A program made the position numbers and the translations under genes. Shown here piece after piece: positions 33,267-44,640 of a stretch of 64,000 nt of DNA. The DNA comes from Cricetulus griseus (taxonomy: Eukaryota; Chordata; Mammalia; Rodentia; Cricetidae), in the NCBI RefSeq assembly GCF_003668045.3, contig NW_023276806.1, positions 84,817,758 through 84,881,757 on the forward strand. Direction: 5' to 3'. Positions within the stretch are counted from its first letter, which is position 1. Each line of letters opens with the position of its first letter. The notes below the pieces were generated by a model. The model was given only the letters and a program-made list of their open reading frames with translations, was not told the DNA's origin and searched no databases.

Positions 33267-34572
33267 ATAAAGACAATTTCCAGATTGCTCTGATGAGAAG
33301 CTTCCTGAAGTGTGGTAAAATGCAGTAAAACCTGTGTTTAATCTTTGGAAATGCACATGAGCTCTGACAGGCTTCTCTATGCTCAGATGTTAAAAGGCTA
33401 GCCACACAGATATTAATTATGCAGAGCTGAGATGAGGGTGTAGATTAGGAAAGTGTGTTTCTGCTGATCTACAGACACTGACTGTTAAAAACACACTAGA
33501 AGGTTAAATAAAGAAGACCCTAATCTTAATTGCAAGAGGACATAATTATATAGGTAAATGACAATGGCAGTAAATTAAAAACTATTTGCTGAATACTTAA
33601 TACACTATGTCACTTCCCCCATGGGAGACTATAAAAAGAGATTGCACCTCACTATCAATGTCTTCTGTCACTTCTGTCACACTTCTGTTGTTAGTAATTC
33701 CAGTCATGGCTGTTATACATACTTGGCTTTGAGGACTTTGAAATCCAAGCATTTTTCTGTAACCCATTGCTTCTTTAGGGAAAATGTGATTGTGTCTGAT
33801 GAAAGAATATTTTGAAATTACCTAGGTGAAAATACGACAGTTTTCCCTTTTCCCAATTAAGGATGGAGAGTCCCGAATTTCGACACAAAGAATGCACCAA
33901 CATGAGAGACTCTACCTCTACCCAGCCCTTTGGGTGATTGCTTTAGGAAGCAGAAAGCAGACCAGCTCAATTTCCTTTTCCTCTGACATTTATCCAAGTA
34001 AAATGATTAGATTATTCTGAGTTAATCTTCCTAACCTTCCCTTTCGTTCACAACCTGCAGCAATTTTTCTCCCACAGTGGAAGGAATCATCTGTTATTCT
34101 TTCACATCTTTTTCATATTCATGGATAGAATTGTTGCCCTTTGAACAAGACAATTATTCCCTAAAACAGAGAAATGAGTTTACTTCCCCCATGGTTCTGA
34201 AGTAATTATATAAACAAAATTTTAGAATGCAAGTGAGAATAGAAAATAGAAAGAGCTGTTGGCAGAGTTAATTGGCTGATCTTTTTATGTAGATCTAATT
34301 TGGGATGTCAATTGAATTTTTGGAAATCATTGCTTATTTCCTTTGAGAATTATTTATTGCTCTGCATAATTTGAACGTATAATACATAGTTTGTTCACTT
34401 CTGTATTATAGCTTGATTGAGAAAAACTACTTCTATCAGGCAGAGATTAAAAAATATTTTTGAGTCAGTTTTTCTACCCTTTCAGTATTGGTTTAGAGAA
34501 AACATTCAGATTTAAAATGAGCATGTAATGAATTGTTAGACTTAATCATGGTTTAATTATTTTCTGACATTG
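33263..34572. other. Single-copy AT-rich DNA
   Basis: About 1.3 kb with no recognised repeat or gene. Confidence 0.45.
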
Positions 34573-34715
34573 GAGAAGCAGTCGAGGTATGGTGGGAAGG
34601 TACTTAGGGGATGTGAGCTTTGTTCTGAGTTTTGTCTCTTACCAGTTGTGACCTTGACAAACCTGTTCCACTTTTCCCCAGTCCTCAATTACAAATGTGT
34701 AAAATAATCTAACAG
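34573..34715 (+). repeat. MIR SINE remnant
   Basis: 'ctcttaccagttgtgacctt', 'gacaaacctgttccac' and 'caattacaaatgtgtaaaat' follow the MIR core order. Confidence 0.65.
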
Positions 34716-34812
34716 TGATGTTTCCCAATCCTTCTGTCCTCTGTCTCTTCCTGATCTCCCTCTTCTCTACTTTTCCTCTTTCCATCTCTGCCTCTCTCTC
34801 TTTTCCTGTTAC
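34716..34812. repeat. Pyrimidine-rich tract
   Basis: TC-rich low-complexity stretch between two MIR remnants. Confidence 0.8.
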
Positions 34813-34844
34813 TTCAATTTCTTGGTCTTACTCCCCTCCTCCTT

Positions 34845-35075
34845 GTGAGGAGACAGCACACTGACTTCAGAATAGACAAATGTTGTCTGACATGCTAATT
34901 CTGCAATGTGGTGACACTGGCAGTTTGCCTCACTATTCTGGCCTTGTCTCTTGCACTGTAATCTGATAATAATCCCCACTTTTAAGGTGACTTTCAAGAC
35001 TACAACAGCCTAGGAAAAGTACATGGCCTAGGCACACACCAGACCCTCAGTAAACGACAACTGTTACTCTCTAAT
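34845..35075 (+). repeat. MIR SINE remnant
   Basis: 'ctgataataatccccact', 'gtgactttcaagactac', 'cctaggcacacaccagaccc' and 'tcagtaaacgacaactgtta' match the 3' half of MIR (a cleaved 'gcctggcacatagtagg' equivalent), with a weaker 5' half. Confidence 0.6.
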
Positions 35076-36235
35076 GTGGCTGTGAAAAGTATGTGATAGG
35101 ACAGCTATAAAAGTCCCATATCAACATGAAAAATGGTGTCAACTTGAAATGCAGAGTTAGCACCTGCTCCTTTTGTAAGTCTAACTCAGTCTTGAGTGTG
35201 GTGGCTGGGCTTCGTGCCAGCGCCGCTCTCTTCCTGCCTGCCCAGAACTTGCAAAGTGCCTACTTCCGAATCACTGTGAATTTTGACAAGTTCATAAACT
35301 GGTCAATCTAATGTCACTTACAGAGTGACTCCTTTGCAATTGAAACTCAAGCCAAGATCATTCTTGGTAAAGCAGACAAGTATTTTAAAAAATGATATTC
35401 TAGGTAACTGAGCATGCAATCTTCTTGGTGCAATTACATTGACTAGTGAATCATGTCTCCTCTGTATTGGCACCTCTGTACAAATGGTCAGGTGCCCTTT
35501 AGGTAGAAATCTAAAGACTTATTCCTTTCTCTCCACCCCAGGACAGCCCACACTTTCCTCCTGTGGAGCTTGCACAGTAAATCTTAGTGTTGCCCCTTCC
35601 CCCACACAAGGACTCAATTCTGTATTCACAGCACTGGTAGACCAAATGGGAACAACTCACTCTTAACCTCATCATTTTCTGCTGCTTATATTTTTGTGTG
35701 TATGCACTTGCACATTTATCTTAGTACCTGGCATACTGAAGGAAAATGGTAAACATCAGTCCTATCAGTGATGGAATGAAGGGGAATTGCATGTGTGTGC
35801 ATTCTTTAGTGAAAACATACCTGACTTTAAAAATTCACTTAATTACTCCCATTTTATCTCTCCTTATCACATCTTTGCATGTCAACTCATGCTACTCACA
35901 AATGCTTTTACTTTTGGGGTAAAACTTAGGTGCACTGTTGTATTTTTAAATTCTCAAAAGTAAGACCCAAGATGCTCTGAAAAAAATGTAATAGAAATGT
36001 AAACACAACTTAATTATGAAATACTCAATTTATATAACACTGTGATAGTTCACTGACAGTTCTTTTCAGACTCAAGGAGAAGTAGGCAGACCTAGCAACT
36101 CCATGCACATGCTCTGATTGCATCCTCACAAGATTACATACATTAAACACATAACATTTAAAATAAAGACACGTGCCCATATTCATTCAGTCTTACTGTT
36201 CTTTCTATTACATCTCCAACAGCTGTTATTTTAAA
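35076..36235. other. Single-copy DNA
   Basis: No recognised repeat. Frames at 35126-35311 and 35439-35666 show no known domain. Confidence 0.4.
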
Positions 36236-36560
36236 ATTAATATTTGTGTATAATGTATGTTTACATGCATGTACATGTGCATGAGTACAGGTATGGATAT
36301 ATGAAGTGTGGGTGTGGAGGTCAGAGAATCTCATGTGTCCTCACTTTCTATCTCAGTTAAGACAGGCTTTCTAATGTTTGCCACTGTGCATACAAGAATG
36401 CATGGCCCATACATGCCCGGGAGTTCTCCTGCCTCCACCTCCCATTTTGTCACAGGAGTTCTGGGATGGCAGACAACCACTTTAGCATTAGCTTCACACA
36501 TGCTCAGAGGATCTGGACTCAGCAAACACTGTACCCCGAGGCATGTCTGCAGCCTCTGGC
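36236..36560 (-). repeat. B4-family SINE
   Basis: Reverse element with 5'-side 'gtgtggaggtcagagaatct', B1-derived middle 'gttctcctgcctccacctcc', 'ggagttctgggatggcagac', and tRNA-like part 'aggatctggactcagcaaac'. Both frames over it (36308-36577, 36331-36573) are artefacts. Confidence 0.7.
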
Positions 36561-36979
36561 TAACTTTTAACATATGATTTTTATGTTGTGCTGAGGAATG
36601 GGGTCTTGATGCTATTCATAAGTGTGAGGGTCTCAGCTGGATAGACTCCCAGAAACACTCATCCTGGTACCTAAAACCATGACACATTTTGTTTTCCCAA
36701 AATGTTTCATATGTTTAAAAAATTGTTTAGCATACAAATGTTTAGCATAACAAAAAATTTGTTAGCAAACAAAGAAATTATATATGCCATTATACTTTGT
36801 TTCCCACCTCTCTCCTCTCCCTCTCTTACGGTTCCCCTTTCTTCCCAAGTAGCTCCTTCTGTTACAGGACATTCTCTCTTGCTTCCTCCTCCTTCCCCAT
36901 TGAAAACTCTTGCTCCCACCCCTCTCATGTTCCCTTTCTGTTTTTATTTCTCTAGCACTTGGATAGGTATCACTTTGTC
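36561..36979. other. Mixed sequence with pyrimidine-rich tract
   Basis: Nothing assigned. 36800-36930 is strongly pyrimidine-rich and produces opposed spurious frames. Confidence 0.4.
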
Positions 36980-37249
36980 AAGATTTTGGAATTTTCTTTT
37001 ATGACTTTATTCAGATATTTTTATGCTACTGACATCAAGTTCTTTGCCTTCTATACCTATAATTTGTAGATGTGATTTTTTTATGGTGTTCCCAAACTCT
37101 TTCATGTTCTGCTCATATTTTAAAGTTTTTTTTCTTTTACTTGGAAGAAAGATCCTGTTCCCTTACCTTACCTCCAGGTCCTCCACGTTGTGCAGACTTG
37201 TTGCTGAGATTGCCCTGAGCTTTATATTTGGCTTACTGAGGTTTCCATT
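36980..37249 (-). mobile_element. Possible older L1 fragment
   Basis: 'tacctataatttgtagatgt' and 'ttattgtgttcccaaact'-like blocks (37060-37105) followed by 'gagattgccctgagctttat' resemble antisense upstream L1 sequence. Weakly supported. Confidence 0.35.
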
Positions 37250-38177
37250 GTCAGCATCATTTTTTCCATTGTATAATTTTAGCTTCTTGGTCAAAATCAG
37301 GTGTTCGTGGGTGTATGGGTTAATATCATGGTTCCCTTTCAATTCCATTGGTCTACCTGTCTGTTTTTGTGCCAATATCAAGCTGTTTTCAGGACTATAG
37401 CTCTATAATAGAGCTTGAAGTCAGGGATGGTGATCTCTTTAGAACTTTATTGTACAGGATTGTTTTGGCATACTGGGTCTTTGGTTTTTTCATATAAAGT
37501 TAAGAATTGTTCTTTCAAGGTCTGTGAAGAACTGTGCTGGCATTTTGATGGGGATTGCACTGAATCTGAAGGTTGCTTTTGGCATGATTGCCATTTTTAC
37601 TATATTGATCCTACCTATCCAAGAGCATGGGAGATCCTTCCCTTTCTGCTATCTTCTTTAATTTCTTTCTTTAAAGACTCAAAGTTCTTGCTATACAGGT
37701 CTTTCACTTATTTGGTTAGTGTTACCCCATGGTATTTTACATTGTTTGTGGCAATTGTAAGGGTTATATTTCTCTGATTTCCTTCTCAGACTATTTATTG
37801 TCTGTATACAGTAGGGCTACAGATTTTTTTAGTTAATCTTGTATCCTGTCACTTTGCTGAAGGTGTTTATCCGCTGTTTGAGTTCCCTGGTAGAGTTTTT
37901 CGGGTCACTTATGTAAACTATCATATCATCTGCAAATAGTGAAAGTTTGACTTCTTCTTTTCCAATTTGTATCCACTTGATCTCCTTTTGTTGTCTTACT
38001 CTACTTAGAATTTCAAGTACAATATTGAAGAGGCACGGAGAGAGTGGACAGCCTTGTCTTGTTCCTGATTTTAGATGAATTGCATTGAGTTTCTCTCCAT
38101 TTAGTTTGATGTTGGCTGGTCCATTGCTGTATATTGCTTTTATTATGTTTATGTATGTTCCTGTTGTCCCTGATCTA
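37250..38177 (-). mobile_element. Inverted 5' part of a twin-primed L1 (ORF2 RT region)
   Basis: On the minus strand this reads as ORF2 from the reverse-transcriptase domain downward: it contains GTRQGCPLSPCLFNIV and the catalytic FADDM motif (37922-37936), then RINIVKMAIMPKATFRFNA-type sequence, ending near DKEAKKLYNG-like residues at about 37250. Frames carry stops. Its orientation is opposite to the sense 3' part beginning at 38178, with no spacer, as produced by twin priming. The segment of ORF2 between its 3' end and the start of the sense part is missing. Confidence 0.88.
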
Positions 38178-39705
38178 CAGAACTAAATAGAGAATTCTCA
38201 ATAGAGGAATCTAAAATGGCTGAAAGACACATAAGAAAGTGTTCAATATCTTTAGCCATCAGGGAAATGCAAATTAAAACAACTCTGAGATACTATCTTA
38301 TTCCTGTCAGAATGCTTAAAATCAAAAACACCAATGACAGTTTATGCTGGATAGGATGTGGAGAAAGGGGAACATTCCTCCACTGCTGGTGGGAGTACCA
38401 ACTCATACAGCCACTTTGGAAATCAGTATGGTGGTTCCTGAGGAAAATGGTTATCAGTCTACCACAAGATCCAGCAATTCCACTCTTAGGCATATACCCA
38501 AAAAAATTATTTGTAATAGCCAGAACGTGGAAACAACCTAGATGCCCCTCAACTGAAGAATGGATAGAGAAAATGTGGTACATTTGCACAATGGAGTACT
38601 ACTCAGAGGGGGGGAAAAAAAACAATGGAATCTTGAAATTCACAGGAAAATGGATGGAAGTAGAAGAAACCATCCTGAGTGAGGCAACCCAGTCACAAAA
38701 AGACAAACATGGTATGTACTCACTCATATGTGGATTTTAGTCATAATGCAAAGGATTACCAGCCTACAATCCACACTGACAGAGAAGCTAGGAAACAAGG
38801 AGGAATCTAAGAGAGACATACATGTTCCCCCAGAGAAGAGGAAAGGGACAAGATCTCCTAAGCTAATTGGGAGCACTAGGGGAGAGGAGAGGAAGTTAGA
38901 AGAAAGTGAAAGGGAGAAGAGTGGGGAGAGGAGGACATGAAGGAGCAGGAAGATTGAGTCAGGGGAAGAATAGAGGAATGTAAGATAAGAGATTCCATAA
39001 TAGAGGAAACATTATAGGTTTAAAGAGAAATCAGGCACTAGGGAAATGCCCAAAGATCTACAAGGATGACCCCAACTAACAATCTAAGAAATAGTTGAGA
39101 GGCTACCTTAAAAGCACTTTTCTGATAATGAGATTGATGACTACCTTAAATGCCATCCTAGAGCCTTCAGCCAGTAGCTGATGGAAGCAGAAGCAGACAC
39201 CCACAGCTAAACACTGAGCTGAACCCTGGAACCCAGTTGCAGAGAGGGAGGAGTGATGATCAAAGGGGTCAAGAACAGGCTGGAGAAACCCACAGAAACA
39301 CCTTACCTGAACAAGGGGGAGCTCATGGACCCCAGACTGATACCTGGGAAACCAGCATAGGATTGTTCCAGACCCCCTGAACAAAAATGTTAGTTTGGAG
39401 GTCTAGTTAATCTATGGTGCCTCTGGTAGTGGATCAGTATTTATCCCTAGTACATGAATCGACTTTGGGAACCCATTCCACATAGAGGGATACTCTCTCA
39501 GCCTAGACACATGGGGGAGGGTCTGGGCCCTGCTCCATATGATATGACAGACATTGAAGATCCCCCATGAATGGCTTCACCCTCTCTAGGGAGCAGAAAG
39601 GGTATGGAATGGGGGTTGGTGGGAGGCAGGAGAGGAGAGGAGTGTGAGGGAACTTCGATTGACATGTAAATGAAGCTTGTTTCTAATTTAAATTAAAAAA
39701 GGAAA
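38178..39705 (+). mobile_element. Sense 3' part of the twin-primed L1
   Basis: Runs from 'tacagaactaaatagagaat' through the ORF2 C-terminus (38216-38740) and the whole 3' UTR: 'cctacaatccacactgacag', 'gcagaagcagacacccacag', 'gttggtgggaggcagg', ending in 'ctaatttaaattaaaaaagg' with a short A-rich tail. This is the fullest 3' UTR in the window and acts as internal reference for the other copies. Confidence 0.93.
38216..38740 (+). pseudogene. L1 ORF2 C-terminal remnant
   Basis: ORF2 is the endonuclease/reverse transcriptase of LINE-1. This 174-residue frame covers only its C-terminal region and ends at the natural stop before the 3' UTR. The zinc-knuckle-like CX3CX7HX4C motif is visible at residues 44-61 as CWIGCGERGTFLHCWWEY: C44, C48 and H56 are kept but the last cysteine is tyrosine (Y61). 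Next come QPLWKSVW, DPAIPLLGIYP, CPSTEEWIEKMWYI and MYSLICGF. Compared with the copy at 63081-63416, about 16 residues between LLGIYP and LFVIARTWK are missing in frame. It has no RT or endonuclease, so it is inert; the first ATG is internal to ORF2 and not a true start. Confidence 0.93.
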
Positions 39706-39714
39706 AAATTGGAG

Positions 39715-40430
39715 CTGTCTTTTTTTTTGGTTAAGATTCCAGATATTAATCCTCTGTATGTTTTTCTTTCATTATGTAGGCTAACTGCTGCTTCAACAGA
39801 ATTTGTCAATTATTTCCCATGACTGAACTCTTTGTCCATTCCTGTATCTTGAAGTGTTTGCCCATGTTTTGCGTTACCAGTTTCAGAGTTTTGAGTCTTA
39901 CATTAAGACCTTTGACCCATTTGGATTTTATTATTATTATTATTTGTAGAGAAAGATAAGGATCTAGATTCAATCCTATACATACTGATACCCAGTAGTC
40001 CCAGGACAATTTGTTGAAACTTTGTCAAAGATAAGGTGACTGTAGCTATGTAAATATTTTTCTTGGTCTTCTATTCTGTTCTAGTTTTTGTGCCAGAAGC
40101 ATTCTCTTTTTTATTACTATGGCTCTGTAATATAGTTTGAGATTATATATCCTGACATTCTTTCTGCTTAGGGTTAACTTGGCTTTTTGAGGTATTGTGT
40201 ACTACCACTCTCATTGTAGAATTATTTTTATCTAATTCTGTCATTGGAATTTTGATGGGTATTATTTTGAATGTACAGATTGTTTTTGATAATATGGTAA
40301 TTCCACAATATTAATTCTGCCAGCCTCTGAGCATGGGAGACTTTTCCGTCTTCAGCATTTTCAAGTTTGTCATGTTATTTACATTCTTTCCAGCAATGTC
40401 TCATAAAGCTCAGAATGAGGTGTTCTCACT
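39715..40430 (-). mobile_element. Older L1 ORF2 fragment
   Basis: Antisense ORF2 downstream of the RT: 'cttgaagtgtttgcccatgt', 'gacctttgacccatttgga', 'cagtagtcccaggacaattt', 'ttactatggctctgtaatat' and 'ggaattttgatgggtatt'. More diverged than the adjacent twin-primed copy. Confidence 0.8.
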
Positions 40431-42289
40431 TTAAAGCTGAAGATGGGATTTTCATCTCCTTATATTGATGCTGCACTGTAAGTGGTGTACCCTAACCAGG
40501 TACTGTATGTATAAGTATGACTGAATAAATTCAATGTTTTGTTATTCATGTAAGGCCATGAAATGTTGGCTCCTTTATATCTGACTGTCATTAAAAGTAT
40601 TCTTAAACACATAAATATTTCAGACTCAGTAGTCTCATTTAGAAGGACATAAGTGACAAAGGGAATCAATAATGACAGAAAAGGGGTAGAATAAACATTT
40701 TAGTATTTATCATGATATTTCTATTAGTGCCTCATTTTAATGCCAAATTTAAAAGAACATGCTATAACCATATTGTATAACTAAAATAAAAAAATAGATA
40801 GGACTTTTTTATAATCTAATCTAACTGTGAAATGAATCAGTGTAATGGCTCACATTCTATCACTGCATACAGAGAAGCAAGAGCAATTAAAACATTATAT
40901 TAGCTCAACACTTATGAATGTGGGAAATAAACATGTACCCAAAACAGGGACCCTAGAGAAAAACAGAGTCTATGAATTATCTTTTTATTCAACATGTGCT
41001 CTATTATTTTGGGAACTCCAGACTCAGGGACTAAATTCTCACAGCTAGGCTAATTACTTTAATAAGGCCTGCATTATTTAAAAATAAATCTAAGTGGATA
41101 TCAGAACTGGATCTGGTAACAAATATTTATCCTCTCCATGCTGCTTCTCCCTTTGGCATTGAACAGCTGGTTCCTGATCTCTACTTTGGTGGTGCCAATT
41201 GACTCTTTAACTCTTGCCAAGTGCTCAAGGTAGAGTGCCCATTCTCCATGGGCAACAATGGTCTTTCTATGACTCTTTGCCCCAAGCATCTATTTTCCAG
41301 ACTTCCCACCCCTATGTCCTAAGAGAGCCATCTGCCTCTTCTGCTCTGCTTTCCTCATATCCGTGGCTCACTCTTCTTATCTTCAGCCAATTCTCATTAA
41401 CATCTGCATTATACCTAGTGTTGAGCCAGGCCCATAGATGCAGAAAGAAAGCACAATGCTTGTTACTAGGAACATTTCAACACTGTGGCATTTTCTAGAG
41501 TTAATTTTATAAACTTATTTATGGTCAAGTATTGTGGAAGATAAAAAGTGACTTATCACATACCTGAGATGGACTCTATAATTTAAGAGGACCTTTAAAA
41601 AGTAAGCAGTGTAGAGTGCATCAAAGCCAGTAAAGAACAATTTGTAATAATTTTGTGGTGAGAGGCAGTTTCATGCCTAGCAAACAAGGACCCACTTTTT
41701 TTTTTTTAGCCTTAATTCACACAAGCTTGACTATGGACATTACCCATTTTTACATATTTCCAAGCCCAGTCAAGGGTTTTTACACTTGTTTTATTTTCCT
41801 GTCATAGATGGAAAAATTCTAGACACCCTATGGCTTGTTGAAGTTGGGATAATCTTATTTGAATAGGATTTGCTTTTGAATCAAGTGCATCCTTCACATT
41901 AGAGAAATAGCACTGACTGGGGACACTGAGTGTTGATAGCTGCACTGTGTGTGGTACTCACTGTCCAGAAGTCTACAAACTCCAATAGAGAGCCCTTAAA
42001 GGGTCCATACTAATGTGGGAACAATTCATAAATTGCCTTGTGGAGAGAGAAACTTCCCATAGACTGTAGAATAGACATATGTCTGGATGACACCCAAGCC
42101 AACTGCAGGCACCAAACACAGTGTGACTAATGAAAATTACTGGAACAAAACAATAGCCACAGAGGTGACCCCCCCCACACTGCACAACCATATTCCTTGC
42201 ACTTAAAGCAAAGAAAGTAAATACTGGCTTACTCCACAAAGGAGAAACCTCTCGATTTTAGGATTGCTAGATTTCCCAATGCAAAGTTG
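40431..42289. other. Single-copy DNA
   Basis: About 1.9 kb without recognised repeats apart from a short T-tract near 41697. The frames at 40460-40669, 41101-41289, 41214-41498 and 41973-42239 have no domains. Confidence 0.45.
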
Positions 42290-42700
42290 TCTCCTGAAGC
42301 AACCTGAGCAATAACCTGGGTTATTGTCACTATCATGCCCCTTAGACCACTGAGTATGGGTAGTGCAAAGTCTCCTTCTTCCTTGCTCTTAGAATACAGT
42401 TTTATTTGAGAAACTAGTATGCCCAGCGAAACATTTTCTCTAGACTCTTCTGCAACTAGGGTGGCTACGTGATCTAGATCTGGCTTATGAAACACCAGTA
42501 TAAACAACCTTTCTGCTTACTTTCTTCCTTTGTGGACCCTATTTGTACAGAAACCACAAAAACAAAAGCTAAATACTGAGGAAGACTAGCAGATAGACAG
42601 GAAAAGCCTGTGACTCCAATGATGATGATGTTACAGAAGATGAGCAGGCTCCAGCTCACCTTCCCTGCATCTTTATGTGACACAAACAAACCCCTGTGTT
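42290..42700 (+). repeat. Ancient mammalian repeat (unnamed)
   Basis: 'ctgcaactagggtggctacg' and 'tgatctagatctggcttatg' follow a remembered mammalian consensus ('gcagctagggtggccatgtg ... agttctggccaatgag'). Limits and class uncertain. Confidence 0.4.
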
Positions 42701-42832
42701 TGGATTGTTCATACTCGCTACAAAAAGCAGATGCTTGACAAGATCACTTTTCTGAAGAAATGCCTTCTTTTGGCACTGTAAAATGTGTTTCTGAGATGTC
42801 AAAATTCATGATCTCTAAAACCTGGGAATAGA

Positions 42833-43029
42833 GGATGGAGAATTGGCTCAGTAGTAAAGAGCACTTTCTTTTGAAGAGGACTTGAGTTTAGTTCTCAGTA
42901 TTCATGTGGTGGCTCACAAGCATCTGTAGCTGCAGGGGATCTGACACCCTCTTCTGACCTCTGCAGGCACCAGGTATGGAAGTGGTACACATACATACAT
43001 ACATGCAGGCAAACACTCACTCAATGTCC
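42833..43029 (+). repeat. B3 SINE
   Basis: Forward element: head 'ggagaattggctcagtagta', 'gaggacttgagtttagttct', 'tgtggtggctcacaagcatc', 'gatctgacaccctcttctga' and a CA/CATA-rich tail. Confidence 0.92.
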
Positions 43030-43079
43030 ATTTTTTCTAAAACCTGGGCCTGCTACATTTGTGTGAAATTGCAGAGGGC

Positions 43080-43368
43080 ACAAGTTCCTTCGCATTGGTC
43101 ATGACAATGATTTTTCTTGGATATGACCCCAAAACATAGGTTTTAAAAAAGGTAGAGTGGTATTGGTGGGACACCAGCAAACCAAAAGACTTTAGCACAG
43201 AAAAGAAGCAATGAAGAGATATGAAGAGATGCAGCTATCATATGGAAGAAAATATTTGCTAAAATGTTTGATAAGAGATTGTTGGAACACTGCAGTAAAA
43301 GAAGAAACACTCTGATTAAAAATGGAGAAAGAGTTTGAATAGTTATTTTATCAGATGAGATACAAAAT
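43080..43368 (+). mobile_element. Ancient L1 (L1M-type), left part
   Basis: Sense ORF2: 'ttcttggatatgacccc', 'tgaagagatgcagctatcat', 'atggaagaaaatatttgct', 'taaaaatggagaaagagttt' up to 'gatacaaaatgg', interrupted by a younger L1 3' end and resuming at 43864. Diverged, many stops. Confidence 0.75.
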
Positions 43369-43793
43369 GGGTCAAGACCATGCTGGAGAAACTCACAGAA
43401 ACAGCTGACTTGAGCAAGTGGGAGCTCATGGACCCCAGTCTGACAGCTGGAGAACCAGCATAGGACTGAACCAAGCTCCCTGAACCTGAGTGTCAGTTAG
43501 ACCTGGGAAGTCTATGGGGCCTCTGGCAATGGAACCAGTATTTATCCCTAGTGCACAAATGGACTTTGGGAGCCAACTCCCCATGTGGGGATACTCTCTC
43601 AGCCTAGATACACGGGGGAGGGCCTAGGTCCTGCACCAAATAATGTAATAGATTTTGATGACTCCCCCATGGAAGGCCTCACCCTCCCTGTGGAGTGGAT
43701 GGGGAGTGGGATGTGGGATGGGGGGCATGGGAGGATGGGAGGGAGAGGAACTGGGATTGATATGCAAAATAGGATTGTTTCTAATTTAAATTA
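43369..43793 (+). mobile_element. L1 3' UTR insertion (5'-truncated)
   Basis: Sense copy of the L1 3' UTR seen at 38740-39705: 'gggtcaagaccatgctggag', 'gggagctcatggaccccagt', 'atccctagtgcacaaatgga', 'gggggagggcctaggtcctg', then 'tgtttctaatttaaatt'. Where an A-tail is expected there is a CA microsatellite. Flanking 'acaaaatgg' and 'acacaatgg' suggest a short target duplication. Confidence 0.88.
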
Positions 43794-43803
43794 CACACAC
43801 ACA

Positions 43804-43862
<59 letters not shown>
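43794..43862. repeat. (CA)n microsatellite replacing an L1 tail
   Basis: CA run of about 69 bp with a few interruptions, located exactly between the L1 3' end and the resuming older L1. Confidence 0.96.
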
Positions 43863-43863
<1 letters not shown>

Positions 43864-43866
<3 letters not shown>

Positions 43867-44640
43867 GGCCAATAGGTGTTGAGAATGCTGTTTAACATTA
43901 CCAACCACAACAGTGGCAAAGGTAAATCATATCACTTCCCACCTGTTAGGATGACTATTACCAAAAAAATCAAAAGTTCTGGTAAGGAAGGAAAGGAACA
44001 AGAAATCTTGTCTTATGTAGTGGGAATTAAATTACTGTGACTATTTTAGAAAGCAATTTAGATATTATTTTCCAATAAAATTGTAATCATGCTATACATT
44101 ATAACATGATCCACCAATCCTACTTCTGACCACTTATTTAAAAGACATGGTGTAAGTTTTTCAAAGATATATTAGCAGTGTCATACTGATTACAACACAA
44201 CTTGCAATTGGCAGCTTAAGTGTCCATCAACAGATGAGCTCAAAGGAAGTCATTATTTATAGAAATACACACATTTCAGTATTTTTCAGTCTCCAGGTAT
44301 AAGTAAACTCTACAATTTGGAATGATGTGATTTGACATGAAAGACATGCTAAATGAGAAACAGAAAGATACCTGATAATTTTACTTACATGTGAAATCTA
44401 AAACAACAAACATAAAAGAAATGGAGAGTAAAATGCTAGCTATCAGGGATAGAGGCTGAGAGAGATTGGGGATAAGGATAAAAATATAGGGATCTATTAC
44501 ATAGCATTGTATATTTGACATTTGCTAACAGAATGTATTGTAGGAATTCTTGCCACACACCCAGAGTGGCTATCTGAAGAGATGAATGTGTTAATTTGCA
44601 TCACTATAATAAGTTCATTATGCACATTCTAGACATCACA
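43864..44640 (+). mobile_element. Ancient L1 (L1M-type), right part
   Basis: Resumes at 'aatggccaataggtgttgag', continues 'cccacctgttaggatgacta', 'aagtgtccatcaacagatga' and 'ctatcagggatagaggctga', the ORF2 C-terminus and 3' UTR of an old L1. No open frame remains. Confidence 0.75.

Noticed and set aside
33006..33356. 116-codon minus frame with DRQT-type repeats
   Set aside because: Composed of (GTCT)n and (AC)n read in reverse.
37415..37777. 120-codon + frame resembling a cysteine-rich membrane protein
   Set aside because: Lies antisense over the inverted L1 ORF2 piece at 37250-38177.
38293..38589. 98-codon minus frame under the ORF2 remnant
   Set aside because: Shadow of the sense ORF2 frame on +.
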